DNA from: Bacteroidales bacterium
GTDB taxonomy: Bacteria > Bacteroidota > Bacteroidia > Bacteroidales > P3
Direction of reading: 5' to 3'
Assembly: GCA_017962615.1 (NCBI GenBank)
Contig: JAGCUZ010000044.1
Location: forward strand, 1 to 47,352
Length of the DNA stretch: 47,352 bases
Every line of letters begins with the position of its first letter. The stretch's first letter is position 1. Shown piece by piece: positions 20,134 to 28,278 of the stretch. Under the pieces are notes generated by a model. It made no database searches. It saw nothing but the letters and a program-made list of their open reading frames with translations, and was not told where the DNA came from. The position numbers were made by a program, and so were the translations under genes.

Positions 20134-21987
20134 TTATTTGTTGCTTTTTGTTTTTCCACCTTTCATGGTTGCCAGTGCCGTTTCGGCGGGCTCATAGCCC
20201 TGGCTGGCCGAAAGGCCCAAGTAGTGGCGGGCTTTCTTGCTGTCGGCCTTCACGTATGTGTCGCCCTTGCGATACACCATGCCTGCCACATACTGCGCCA
20301 CCACATGTCCCTGGTCGGCGGCCTTGACATAATACTCGAAAGCTTTCTCGCTGTTCTGCTTTACGCCTATACCCTCGGCATAACAGTTGGCCACGCAGAA
20401 GAGTCCGCGCGGATAGTCGTTGTCGGCAGCGGCCTTGTAAAGGTTGAACGCCTTCTCGCTGTTGAGCAGCACGCCGTGGCCGGTCTCGTAGCAGTAGCCC
20501 AAGTTGCAGTACGACTCGGGGTCGTCGTATTCATCCGTGCCCAGCATGTACAGTGCCACGGCTTTCTCATAGCTCTGCGGCACATAGCGGCCCGACTCAT
20601 AGCAATGGCCCAAGGCGCTGATGGCCTCGGTCACCCCGTGGCGCGACGCGCTGTCGAGCCAGCGTATCATCTGCACCGAGTCTTCCTTGCAGCCTACGCC
20701 GTGCTCGTAGCACACCGCCAGGTGGTACATGGCCTGACCGCAGCCGCCAAGATGCGCGGCGGTGTCAAAGCAGTTGAACGCCTCGACGGGGTTCTTGTCG
20801 CAACCTGTACCGTGTATATAGCATACGCCCAAGTTATTGTATGCCTCGGGCATCGTATCGTATCTGGCTACCGCCTTTATGATATTGAAAGCAGCCTCCT
20901 CGTCGGCCTCCGTCCCCTGCCCTCTTTGCATCATGACGGCATAGCGGTAGGCAGCGAGTCCCGAACCGCCGCGCGCCGCACGGCCGTACATCTCGAAAGC
21001 CGACGCATACACACCGAACTTGGCGTATAGCGACGCCAGCTCCATCATGCAGCCAACGTTGTCCTGCTGCACGCCTTTGGCGAAACAGACACACGCCGTA
21101 GCGAGCGACTCTGCCTGAGTGGTGTCGCTCAGATACCACTGCCCAAGCTGATAGCAGGCCTCGCCATTGCCGTTGTTCGACGCATACTCCAGCAGCTCAA
21201 TGGCCTGTGCCGTGTCGGCCTCGACCTGCTCTCCCTTAAGGTAGAACTGTGCCAAACGGTAGCAGCAGTCGGCATCGCCGTTATGCGCACCCCTGCTGTA
21301 CAGGTCGAACGCCTGCGCCATGTCGCGTGTCACATAACGGCCGTAGTTGTACATATCGCCCAGTTGGCACACCGCATCGGCGAAGTCCTGATCGGCCGCC
21401 TTGCGGCAGTAGTATACCATCAGGCTGCTGTCGGCCTCGCAGCCTATACCCTCGTCGTAGCAGCGCGACAGGTTGTAGTAGCCCAAGGGGTTGTCCATGT
21501 CGGCAAGGCGGCGGTAATAGACAAAGGCGCTGTCGTAGTTGGGTTCAATGTCACGGAAACCTCTCTCGTAGATATTGCCAAGCATCTTGAACGCGGCCGG
21601 GTAGCCTCGGTTGGCCGAGCTGTAGAGCAGCGTCATGCCTTTCTGCATATCGTTGTCGGTAGGCTCGCCGCCTTTCGACATCTCTCCACCCAGATAGCAC
21701 ATGGACAACAGGTATTCGCCCTCGGCCGTGCCACTGCGCTCATACAGCTTGGCGGCCTTCTTTACATCGTGTTTCACACCCCAGGCCATATCGTAGCAAT
21801 AACCCAGGTTGCATATAGCGTCGGCATGACCTGCCTTGGCTGCTTTTTTCAGAAATTTCACAGCCTCCTGGGCGTTGTCATCCTCTATCATGGCCTTGGC
21901 CTTCTGATAATATTCATCGCCCGACTGCTGGGCAAACGTCACCGTTGCCGCCAGCAAAAAGAACAGGTATATCGCAAGTTGCCTCAC
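20134..21987 (-). CDS. Exported Sel1-repeat (TPR-like) protein (617 aa)
   Basis: I place the start at GTG 21987, which gives an ideal signal peptide (MRQLAIYLFFLLAATVTFAQ). The frame also opens at TTG 22014, but that codon lies inside the -7 promoter box, so it cannot be translated from that promoter. The mature protein is a run of about 14 Sel1-like repeats of about 36 residues (patterns such as CNLGYCYDMAWGVKHD and LGVCYIHGTGC), with many Cys. Sel1 repeats form alpha-alpha solenoids that mediate protein-protein contacts. The C-terminus is basic (KGGKTKSNK). It is upstream of, and possibly co-transcribed with, the largest adhesin. It could be a periplasmic scaffold, but no specific partner can be named. 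Confidence 0.88.
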   Translation of the reverse strand: MRQLAIYLFFLLAATVTFAQQSGDEYYQKAKAMIEDDNAQEAVKFLKKAAKAGHADAICNLGYCYDMAWGVKHDVKKAAKLYERSGTAEGEYLLSMCYLGGEMSKGGEPTDNDMQKGMTLLYSSANRGYPAAFKMLGNIYERGFRDIEPNYDSAFVYYRRLADMDNPLGYYNLSRCYDEGIGCEADSSLMVYYCRKAADQDFADAVCQLGDMYNYGRYVTRDMAQAFDLYSRGAHNGDADCCYRLAQFYLKGEQVEADTAQAIELLEYASNNGNGEACYQLGQWYLSDTTQAESLATACVCFAKGVQQDNVGCMMELASLYAKFGVYASAFEMYGRAARGGSGLAAYRYAVMMQRGQGTEADEEAAFNIIKAVARYDTMPEAYNNLGVCYIHGTGCDKNPVEAFNCFDTAAHLGGCGQAMYHLAVCYEHGVGCKEDSVQMIRWLDSASRHGVTEAISALGHCYESGRYVPQSYEKAVALYMLGTDEYDDPESYCNLGYCYETGHGVLLNSEKAFNLYKAAADNDYPRGLFCVANCYAEGIGVKQNSEKAFEYYVKAADQGHVVAQYVAGMVYRKGDTYVKADSKKARHYLGLSASQGYEPAETALATMKGGKTKSNK

Positions 21988-22011
21988 TTTATTATATATT
22001 ATATTATTTTG

Positions 22012-22019
22012 CAAAGATA
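22012..22019 (-). promoter_or_regulatory. -7 box TATCTTTG for the Sel1-repeat gene
   Basis: The minus strand reads CGTATCTTTGCAAAA, the commonest Bacteroidetes -7 form. Transcription would start near 22005, leaving about 18 bases before GTG 21987 and excluding the TTG at 22014. No convincing -33 TTTG is visible. Confidence 0.75.
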
Positions 22020-22071
22020 CGAATTTTTTATGGTTTGGGATAAAAAAAATCCAGATTTAATCTTTTTTTTG

Positions 22072-22079
22072 TATTTTTG
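22072..22079 (+). promoter_or_regulatory. -7 box TATTTTTG for the nucleoside kinase gene
   Basis: The plus strand reads GTATTTTTGCAAAG, matching TAnnTTTG, 39 bases before the ATG at 22118. It is divergent from the Sel1 promoter about 55 bases away. Confidence 0.65.
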
Positions 22080-22117
22080 CAAAGATTTTCCGACAACAAA
22101 AAAACACCAAATACATC

Positions 22118-23782
22118 ATGAAACAGATAGAAATCGTTATCGAAAACTGCAACGAACGCATCAAGGTAGAAACCGGGACCCAACTTAAAGTGCTGGCCCA
22201 GCAGTACAGCCACTGCTGCAAATACCCCATCTTGGGTGCCACGGTGAACAACGAGGGGCAGCACCTCGGCTATAACCTGTACACACCCAGAACAGTACGC
22301 TTCTTTGACATCTCGTCGAAGAGGGGCTACCGCATGTATGCCGACTCGCTCTGTTTCATGATGCACAAGGCCACACGCGACGTGTATCCCAACCTGAACC
22401 TGCGCTTTGAGCATTCCATGCTGAACGGTTTCTATTGCCGCCTGATTGGCGAAAACAACGACTCTCCTGCCGATACGTGCCGCAAAATACGCGCCCGTAT
22501 GATAGAGCTGCAGCAGGCCGACCTGCCTTTCGAGAACTCGACCATGTTGCTCGAGGACGCACGCGAACTCATAAAGGACACCGGCATTCCCAAGACCGAG
22601 CTCATTTTCAATGGCATTCACCAGCTGTATATCACATTGCAAAGCCTCGACGGCACCGTGCACAAGCTGGCCTACTGGCCCGTGCCAAGCACCGGCTACC
22701 TCACCTGTTGGGAACTGCGCACCTACGAGGAGGGGCTGCTCCTGATGTGTCCCGATCCCGACAACCCCACCCATCTGAGCATATACGAGGAAACCCCCAA
22801 GCTGTTCAGCATCTTCAAGGAATACCAAGAGTGGTGCCAACTCCTTGACGTGCCTACAATTGCAGCTCTCAACCTAATGGTGCGCAACGGGAAGCAGAAC
22901 CATCTGATACAGGTTAGCGAGGCACTGCACGAGAAGAAGTTTGCCATGATTGCCGACGAGATATACCATCGTCGCAGCGACGTAAAGGCGGTGCTTATTG
23001 CCGGACCCTCGTCGTCGGGCAAGACCACGTCGTGCCGCCGCCTCAGCGTACAGCTGAGCGTGATGGGATTCGATGTGCAGCAACTGTCGATCGACGACTA
23101 CTTTGTAGACCGCACCCGCACTCCCAAGCAGCCTAACGGCGACTACGACTTCGAGGCTCTCGAGGCTGTGGACATCGACATGCTCAACGACCACCTGCTC
23201 AGGCTTTTCAGAGGCGAGCGCGTAGAGATTCCCACCTACGACTTCAAGCGCGGCACTCCATACTTCAGCGGCAAAAGCCTGAAGATGGGTAAGAACAGCA
23301 TCCTCGTGATAGAGGGCATCCACTGCCTGAACCCGAAACTGACGCCTCAGATACCTGAAGAGACAAAATACAAGGTCTATGTATCGGCCCTGACTCAGCT
23401 GGCCATCGACGACCTCAACATCATCCACACCTCCGACACCCGCCTGATACGCCGCATGGTGCGCGACTACAACTTCAGGGGCTACAGCGCGCTGAACACC
23501 CTAAAGCGCTGGAACAGTGTCACGGCGGGCGAGAAGTTACACATATTCCCCTATCAGGAAAACGCCGACGTGATGTTCAACTCGGCACTGCTCTACGAGC
23601 TGGGCATCCTGAAGCACTACGCCGAACCTCTGCTAAAAGGTGTGCAAGAAGACCAGCCCGAATATGCCTCGGCAGAACGTATGCTGAGGTTCATACAGCT
23701 TATCGAACCCATAGAGCCCACGTACATACCGCCAACATCGATAATGAGGGAGTTCTTGGGCGGCAGCTGCTTCGAATACTGA
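22118..23782 (+). CDS. TGS-domain nucleoside (uridine-type) kinase (554 aa)
   Basis: Residues 1-65 look like a TGS domain (KVETGTQLKVLAQQY). The stretch to about 240 resembles the threonyl-tRNA synthetase second additional domain. From about 290 there is a phosphoribulokinase/uridine kinase domain with the P-loop GPSSSGKTTS at about 296-304, followed by IDDYFVDR and later VIEGIHCLN. This three-part architecture is typical of a Bacteroidetes and Firmicutes family annotated as nucleoside kinase. The kinase domain predicts ATP-dependent phosphorylation of a nucleoside such as uridine; the role of the synthetase-like part is unknown. The length is usual for the family. An inverted AT-rich repeat separates it from aroK. 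Confidence 0.85.
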   Translation: MKQIEIVIENCNERIKVETGTQLKVLAQQYSHCCKYPILGATVNNEGQHLGYNLYTPRTVRFFDISSKRGYRMYADSLCFMMHKATRDVYPNLNLRFEHSMLNGFYCRLIGENNDSPADTCRKIRARMIELQQADLPFENSTMLLEDARELIKDTGIPKTELIFNGIHQLYITLQSLDGTVHKLAYWPVPSTGYLTCWELRTYEEGLLLMCPDPDNPTHLSIYEETPKLFSIFKEYQEWCQLLDVPTIAALNLMVRNGKQNHLIQVSEALHEKKFAMIADEIYHRRSDVKAVLIAGPSSSGKTTSCRRLSVQLSVMGFDVQQLSIDDYFVDRTRTPKQPNGDYDFEALEAVDIDMLNDHLLRLFRGERVEIPTYDFKRGTPYFSGKSLKMGKNSILVIEGIHCLNPKLTPQIPEETKYKVYVSALTQLAIDDLNIIHTSDTRLIRRMVRDYNFRGYSALNTLKRWNSVTAGEKLHIFPYQENADVMFNSALLYELGILKHYAEPLLKGVQEDQPEYASAERMLRFIQLIEPIEPTYIPPTSIMREFLGGSCFEY

Positions 23783-23784
23783 TT

Positions 23785-23863
23785 TCAGTTATAAGTTCTA
23801 AGTGATAAGTTTTAAGTGGCTGACGCATCACTTATAACTTAAAACTCTAAACTTAAAACTATA
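23785..23863. repeat. AAGT-rich inverted repeat with GGCTGACGCA centre
   Basis: The left arm (TAAGTTCTAAGTGATAAG...) and right arm (ATCACTTATAACTTAAAAC...) are imperfect complements around GTGGCTGACGC. The unit AAGTTTTAAGTGGCTGACGC recurs three times at 29965-30116, and a fragment lies at about 4857-4880. It may act as a weak transcript end between the kinase and aroK. Confidence 0.6.
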
Positions 23864-23864
23864 T

Positions 23865-24380
23865 ATGAAGTTCTACCTCGTAGGCTATATGTATTGTGGC
23901 AAGACCACTGTAGGCAAGCAGCTTGCCCGCAGGCTGGGCTTGCACTTCGTGGATCTTGACGTGGCCTTCGAGAGCAAGTACCATATAGGCATCCCCGCCT
24001 TCTTTGAGCAATACGGCGAGGAGGCCTTCCGCAAGTTGGAACAGCAGATGCTTCATGCCACGGCCGACATTGACGGCGTGGTGGTGTCGACGGGCGGCGG
24101 CACCGCCTGCTATGCCGACAACATGGATTTCATTAACAGCCAAGGCACCTCGGTGTACCTTAAAATGGACGCCGAGACCCTGGCACGCCGTGCGGCCGTG
24201 TCGCACAAGCCCAGGCCGCTGCTCACATTGATGGACGACGACGAGCGCCGCACTCATATAACGGCGCAGCTCGCACAAAGAGCCATATACTACGAGCGTG
24301 CCGCCATCACCGTGGAAGCCGACTGCGACAACCCCGTAAAGGTTGCCGACCGTATTATTGAACTAAGTTGTATGTGCTGA
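23865..24380 (+). CDS. aroK: Shikimate kinase
   Basis: At 171 residues it has the usual length. The P-loop is GYMYCGKTTVG (residues 7-17), followed by FVDLD (Mg/shikimate region), an F-R near AFRKLE, the shikimate-binding STGGGTA, and a lid containing RPLL. It phosphorylates shikimate to shikimate 3-phosphate with ATP in the chorismate pathway. Its stop overlaps the convergent M23 peptidase gene by 26 bases. Another gene of the pathway, aroQ, is about 11 kb away at 35041, so the pathway is not clustered here. Confidence 0.92.
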   Translation: MKFYLVGYMYCGKTTVGKQLARRLGLHFVDLDVAFESKYHIGIPAFFEQYGEEAFRKLEQQMLHATADIDGVVVSTGGGTACYADNMDFINSQGTSVYLKMDAETLARRAAVSHKPRPLLTLMDDDERRTHITAQLAQRAIYYERAAITVEADCDNPVKVADRIIELSCMC

Positions 24381-26097
24381 CGTTCTCGTTGCCTGCGGCG
24401 TCGCGCAGCACCACGCGGAACGTGTTGTCGCCCTGACGCACGAAGCCGCGCGTGGAGATGGTCAGCAAAGCATTCTTGCCGTCAAACTCGGCAAGCACCC
24501 ATTGGTCGTTGATATAGCAGTTATACGAGACCACACCCGACAGGTTGTCGCTTATCTTCACCTTCAGCAGCCCCTTGGGCATAGCCTTGCCGTCGGTGAA
24601 GTTGACAGGCCGCACCTTGGGTGCCTCGGTGTCGCTCATGATGCCGAAGACGCCGAAGCTGCGCGGCTTGGCCACCAGCCAGTCGCCCTCGGCGCGGGTG
24701 GTCACGGCCGACACCTTGTTGCCGTCGACCTGCACGATGACCATCCTGTCGCGCAGCCGCGACCCCGCGGCAGGCATGGCCAGCCGCAGCGTGTAGGCAT
24801 GGGCAGGCGGGATATTGTTGTAGCGCAGCTGCAGGCTGTAGGCAGGCGATAGCAGGCGGCTGTCGCGGCTGGTGCTCAGCTCCAGGTAGTCGTTGTCGTA
24901 CACCGTGCCGGCCTCCACCTCGGCTACACAGTCGGCACTCTGCAGACGCGCTTTCTTGAAGTGCGCCACGGCCACCGCCGATGCCGCCGTCGGCGGCTCC
25001 TCGCCGTCAGGCTCGTCCTGGTAGGCGACACCCGTCACCGTGAACGACATATCCTTGGCGTTGCCCTTGGTGTCGGTAACCACGTAGCGCAGCCGGGCGC
25101 TCTTGCCGGGCTCCACGTTGAAGTAGCCGTCGCCGCTCACCGGACGGCTGTGGTGCGACGGGTCGCCTCGCAGCCTGCGGGTGAGGAAAAAGGCCATGCC
25201 CGACCGCTTGTACTCGGGGTAGTCTATTATGGCATTGATGGCCCTCGTCTCGTCATAAAGGAACGAGGTGACCTGGTAAGTCCAGAAAAGGGTGTCGTCG
25301 ATATACAGCTGTATGCGTTCTATGCCGTTGCGGCCCGACGAGCCCGTCTCCGACACGTCCGAGGCGCAGATGCCCGCATAGCAGCGGCCGCGCACCTGCA
25401 GCGGCGTCTTGCCGCCGGCAAGCGGCACGTTGGCCACCGTCCCGTCGCCGCTGTAAAGCCTCACGCCGCGTATCACCGGCACCACCTCGTCCACATACGA
25501 CAGCCCCGTGTAAAGCGGGTTCAACGGCTCGTCGTTGTAGGCATACCGCAGCTCGTAGTGCAGATGCGGACCGCCGCTGCCGCCGGTGTTGCCCGCAAAG
25601 GCGATGAGCTGACCCCTGCGCACGGGGTACTTGCCTTCGGGCAGCTCTTCGTCGAGCTCGAAGGTGCGGTGGGTGTACTGGTAGCTGAGCACGTAGTTTG
25701 CCACGGCTCCGCAGAACTCGTCGAGGTGCATATACACCGTACGGTAACCGTTGGGATGAGTGATATACAGCGTCTTGCCGCCGCCCCACGGCGACACCTT
25801 GACCCTCGACACCCAGCCGTCGGCCGGCGCATACACCTTCTCGCCAATCTCGCCGCCAATACGCAGGTCGATGCCGCTGTGGAAGTGGTTGGGACGCGGC
25901 TCGGCAAAGGTGCCGCTCAGCGACACAGGCCTGTGCATCGGCGGGTCGAAATAACCCATGGGCATACTGTCGGGACGCACCTCCCACGGCTTCGGAGCCG
26001 CCGGCGCAGGCGTGGCGTCGGGCTGCTGCGAGCGCACGCACGACGGCATCATAAATATAAGTATCAGCAATATAACCAACGGAAATCTTCTCATCAT
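24355..26097 (-). CDS. M23 family metallopeptidase (LytM-type cell-wall endopeptidase, 580 aa)
   Basis: An N-terminal hydrophobic segment (MMRRFPLVILLILIFMM) is followed by PSC at residue 20, a weak lipobox, so the product is exported and perhaps a lipoprotein. The LytM domain spans about residues 60-200, with the zinc-binding H73-x3-D77 (HSGID) and H178-L-H180 (GPHLHYE). It is followed by about 380 residues of probable beta domains with no motif I recognise. The family cleaves peptide cross-bridges of peptidoglycan or activates other enzymes. Two ATG codons are adjacent (26097, 26094). The 3' end overlaps aroK tail to tail. A Bacteroidetes -7 box lies 29 bases upstream. Confidence 0.88.
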   Translation of the reverse strand: MMRRFPLVILLILIFMMPSCVRSQQPDATPAPAAPKPWEVRPDSMPMGYFDPPMHRPVSLSGTFAEPRPNHFHSGIDLRIGGEIGEKVYAPADGWVSRVKVSPWGGGKTLYITHPNGYRTVYMHLDEFCGAVANYVLSYQYTHRTFELDEELPEGKYPVRRGQLIAFAGNTGGSGGPHLHYELRYAYNDEPLNPLYTGLSYVDEVVPVIRGVRLYSGDGTVANVPLAGGKTPLQVRGRCYAGICASDVSETGSSGRNGIERIQLYIDDTLFWTYQVTSFLYDETRAINAIIDYPEYKRSGMAFFLTRRLRGDPSHHSRPVSGDGYFNVEPGKSARLRYVVTDTKGNAKDMSFTVTGVAYQDEPDGEEPPTAASAVAVAHFKKARLQSADCVAEVEAGTVYDNDYLELSTSRDSRLLSPAYSLQLRYNNIPPAHAYTLRLAMPAAGSRLRDRMVIVQVDGNKVSAVTTRAEGDWLVAKPRSFGVFGIMSDTEAPKVRPVNFTDGKAMPKGLLKVKISDNLSGVVSYNCYINDQWVLAEFDGKNALLTISTRGFVRQGDNTFRVVLRDAAGNENVSTYNLVQ

Positions 26098-26125
26098 GTC
26101 TTATCTATATTATGCAAATCTCGTG

Positions 26126-26133
26126 CAAAGATA
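26126..26133 (-). promoter_or_regulatory. -7 box TATCTTTG for the M23 peptidase gene
   Basis: The minus strand reads TCGTATCTTTGCACG, matching TAnnTTTG, and the start codon is 29 bases downstream. A clear -33 motif is not visible. Confidence 0.7.
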
Positions 26134-26175
26134 CGAATAAATTTTCATTCAGCCGAAAGTTCCTTCAGAAGAAGA

Positions 26176-27525
26176 CTAATTGTTAACCCTCCACCTACCG
26201 TTACGGGCACCTCCTTCACGGCTGATAATGCCTTTCTGGCGCAAGGAGGACAACTCTCGCTCAATAGTCCGTTTTTTCCCCGCCATTATTACTGCCATCT
26301 GATTGGCGGTGATTGTTGGATTTTGAATTATTATTTCTATGATTTTTTGCTGTTTCTCAGTCAGTTCAATCACCGCCAAATTACCGCCATTTTCACCGTC
26401 ATTAGCTATGTTGATGTTGACAAATCGTTCTCTCCTTATGGTGGCCATCACGCCACCTCTTACCTGCTCAAAGGTTGGAACCGTAAGCTCTTCCTTGAGA
26501 AAGGCATCGCGTATTTTCTCGTAGCCGCGTCCCCAGCTCTCGATAAAACCAGCCAAGTAGAATACTTTTGCAATGAGGTCGTTGCGGGGATGAGACTCAT
26601 GGCTGGCCATTAGATTCTCCGCCGTTATCTCCGGAGGAAACTCACCGCTGTTCCAGACCTCAATACGATCGTTCCAGACTCGCATTTGGGTGAATGTTCC
26701 CCGATAATCACGATGGACAATGGCGTTGCACACTATCTCACGAAGAGCATCCTCAGGAATTTCCAAAGGTTCAATTCTGCGCAAACCTTCATACTTGACA
26801 GGCGCTACGAGATAACGGCTGCGTAGCACTTGTATCACCTTGTCGGGCATAAGAATAAGTGGGCATACGATATTGTCGTCAAAAAACAGGTCGGCTTGTG
26901 AAGCCCCAAACCTGCCGATGCGGAAAGCTGCCTTGGGGCAATAGTACTCAACATCCTTGCCAAACAGCATCAAGGCTGCAAAGGTGAGACCACCTTGTTT
27001 GTCGAGCAGCCCTAATTTTCGCAAAATCTCCTTTGGAGTTGCATTTCTTGCGCTTTCGTCCAATCTATGGGACTCTACCGCCGCACCAATGAAAAAGCGA
27101 AGTGCATCCGCATCAATGTCATCCAAAGTGGCATCTGGCACAATATGCATATCCCAAGAGCTGTTGGTCTTCCGCAGAAGAAAATCTGTCAGCGAGTTGC
27201 CACTTAACTCTTGCAAAGTGCTGCCACTACGCATATAGTACTTTCCGTTACAGGCAACAGGTTGTTCTGACGGTTTTATGTGTATGGCCACATAGTCTTT
27301 TCCAGCATCTGAGTATAATTCAATATCAGGGACAATGCCCGTGGCCTGAATACACTTGTTCGGCAAGTTCTCCAACAGGTACTTGGCATTGTCAATCCCT
27401 ACCACATTGCCGTTGTCGTCAATGCCGATATAGATGGTGCCGCCTTGGGCGTTGGCGAAGCCGCAAATCCACTTCAGGTATTCATCCTTCCACGACTGCT
27501 TATATTCTATATTCTGAGATTCCAT
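26176..27525 (-). CDS. AlbA_2 (Schlafen-like) ATP-binding transcriptional regulator (449 aa)
   Basis: Residues 1-120 match the AlbA_2 fold: ESQNIEYKQSW at the start, GFANAQGGTIYIGIDDNG, and YYMRSGSTLQEL. A GHKL-type ATPase part follows (IPEDALREIVCNAIVHRDY, then WNSGEFPP). The C-terminus is a winged helix-turn-helix (LTEKQQKIIEII...TANQMAVIMAGKKRTIERELSSL in pieces), so DNA binding is likely. Such proteins are common accessory regulators in Bacteroidetes; their targets are rarely known. It is a single gene with its own promoters and a repeat-rich upstream spacer, which fits acquisition or frequent rearrangement. It could also take part in a defence or stress function, but nothing adjacent supports that. 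Confidence 0.82.
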   Translation of the reverse strand: MESQNIEYKQSWKDEYLKWICGFANAQGGTIYIGIDDNGNVVGIDNAKYLLENLPNKCIQATGIVPDIELYSDAGKDYVAIHIKPSEQPVACNGKYYMRSGSTLQELSGNSLTDFLLRKTNSSWDMHIVPDATLDDIDADALRFFIGAAVESHRLDESARNATPKEILRKLGLLDKQGGLTFAALMLFGKDVEYYCPKAAFRIGRFGASQADLFFDDNIVCPLILMPDKVIQVLRSRYLVAPVKYEGLRRIEPLEIPEDALREIVCNAIVHRDYRGTFTQMRVWNDRIEVWNSGEFPPEITAENLMASHESHPRNDLIAKVFYLAGFIESWGRGYEKIRDAFLKEELTVPTFEQVRGGVMATIRRERFVNINIANDGENGGNLAVIELTEKQQKIIEIIIQNPTITANQMAVIMAGKKRTIERELSSLRQKGIISREGGARNGRWRVNN

Positions 27526-27547
27526 GTTCTTATAACGTCTGTATATG

Positions 27548-27555
27548 CAAATTTA
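27548..27555 (-). promoter_or_regulatory. Proximal -7 box TAAATTTG for the AlbA_2 gene
   Basis: The minus strand reads CAATAAATTTGCATATAC, 22 bases before ATG 27525. It matches TAnnTTTG. A second candidate lies at 27699-27706. Confidence 0.5.
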
Positions 27556-27698
27556 TTGTATCCCCCATAAAAAGCCCACTGTCGACAAGTTTCCACCCGC
27601 TTCCCAAAACCATATCAGCCCAAAGCACCCCCAAAACCCATCCGGAACCAATCAAAATCTCACCCGAAACAGATCCAGTTTTCACCCCCTTTTCGATG

Positions 27699-27706
27699 CA
27701 AATATA
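27699..27706 (-). promoter_or_regulatory. Distal -7 box TATATTTG for the AlbA_2 gene
   Basis: The minus strand reads CCCTATATTTGCATCG, a better overall match to the Bacteroidetes promoter, but it would leave a leader of about 165 bases. It lies just downstream of the palindromic repeat at 27736-27760. Confidence 0.5.
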
Positions 27707-27732
27707 GGGTACATTTAGAGAAGGTAAAGAGT

Positions 27733-27815
27733 ACATAAGGAGTTGGTCCCATCAACTCCTTATCAACTATATACTTACGATTTACGTTCTATATACTAAA
27801 ATCGGGGTGTTGAAG
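27733..27815 (-). repeat. Palindromic dispersed repeat (inverted relative to the copy at 47265-47352)
   Basis: The core AAGGAGTTGGT-n3-ATCAACTCCTT forms a hairpin. Read on the minus strand the flank is TTTTAGTATATAGAACGTAA...GTAAGTATATAG, followed by the hairpin. This matches the plus strand at 47270-47340 at roughly 85%. No coding capacity. Confidence 0.75.
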
Positions 27816-28040
27816 GATTTTGCGAACGACTGATTTTTGAACAATAATAAAATGAGTTACAACACATTGCAGCGACAAGCAAATCAATTTTGCCGTCGAG
27901 GCGTAGTGCTGCCGATTTAATGTCTGACAACCTCAAAAATTCATTTTACAAGACCACGAATTGCACAAATAGCATGAATCTGAAGAAAGCTTTCGATAGC
28001 GAAGCGGAGAACTTGGATTCGTTGTAAAAACAATTAATAT
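27816..28040. other. Gene-free AT-rich spacer with repeat remnant
   Basis: No gene is apparent. The only structure seen is a remnant at 27981-28011 of the 40-bp repeat family described at 39523-39602, in the opposite orientation and with about 10 bases of its hairpin missing. Short translations here (KMSYNTLQRQ...) are not recognisable as a protein. Confidence 0.5.
27981..28011 (+). repeat. Deleted copy of the 40-bp GATAGCGnAGCGGAGAA repeat
   Basis: TGAAGAAAGC followed by TTTCGATAGCGAAGCGGAGAA matches the reverse complement of the 39523-39602 units, but lacks the TCCTGTGGAC hairpin segment. It shows that this repeat is dispersed rather than local. Confidence 0.65.
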
Positions 28041-28278
28041 AAACTGTTTTGATTTAGGTCGCTTCGCTGACTCGCTATATTTATTTATCAAGCGGTGCTA
28101 TTCGCCATCCATGTTTTTTATTCAGCGGTGCTCATGACCTCAGTTCGCAGGCTTGCCACAAAATCTTTCAAAATCTTATTCAAAATCTTTCATTTTGTTT
28201 GATTTTCTGTTAGATTTTGTTTGATTTTGAGCCCGAAGGGCGACCATGATAATCTAGACAACAAATTCAAAACAGTTT
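28041..28278. mobile_element. MITE-like fold-back element, long copy, inserted into the 3' end of recN
   Basis: The 238-bp element has perfect 12-base terminal inverted repeats AAACTGTTTTGA (28041-28052; inverted at 28267-28278), with GGTCGC and GCGACC next to them. It matches the 148-bp copy at 4709-4856 except for about 90 extra bases after GGTCGCTTCGCT. Its right end overlaps recN and supplies the last seven codons and the TAG stop. Confidence 0.7.

Noticed and set aside
22028-22840. Open frame of 270 codons on the minus strand
   Set aside because: Antisense to the nucleoside kinase and overlapping both divergent promoters; no recognisable motif.
24961-26613. Open frame of 550 codons on the plus strand
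   Set aside because: It is antisense to the M23 peptidase and crosses its promoter into the AlbA_2 gene. The peptidase motifs on the minus strand are clear and this frame has none.
26176-28253. Defence island or toxin-antitoxin system around the AlbA_2 gene
   Set aside because: Only one accessory gene is present, with no partner toxin, nuclease or methylase beside it; the surroundings are repeats and housekeeping genes.
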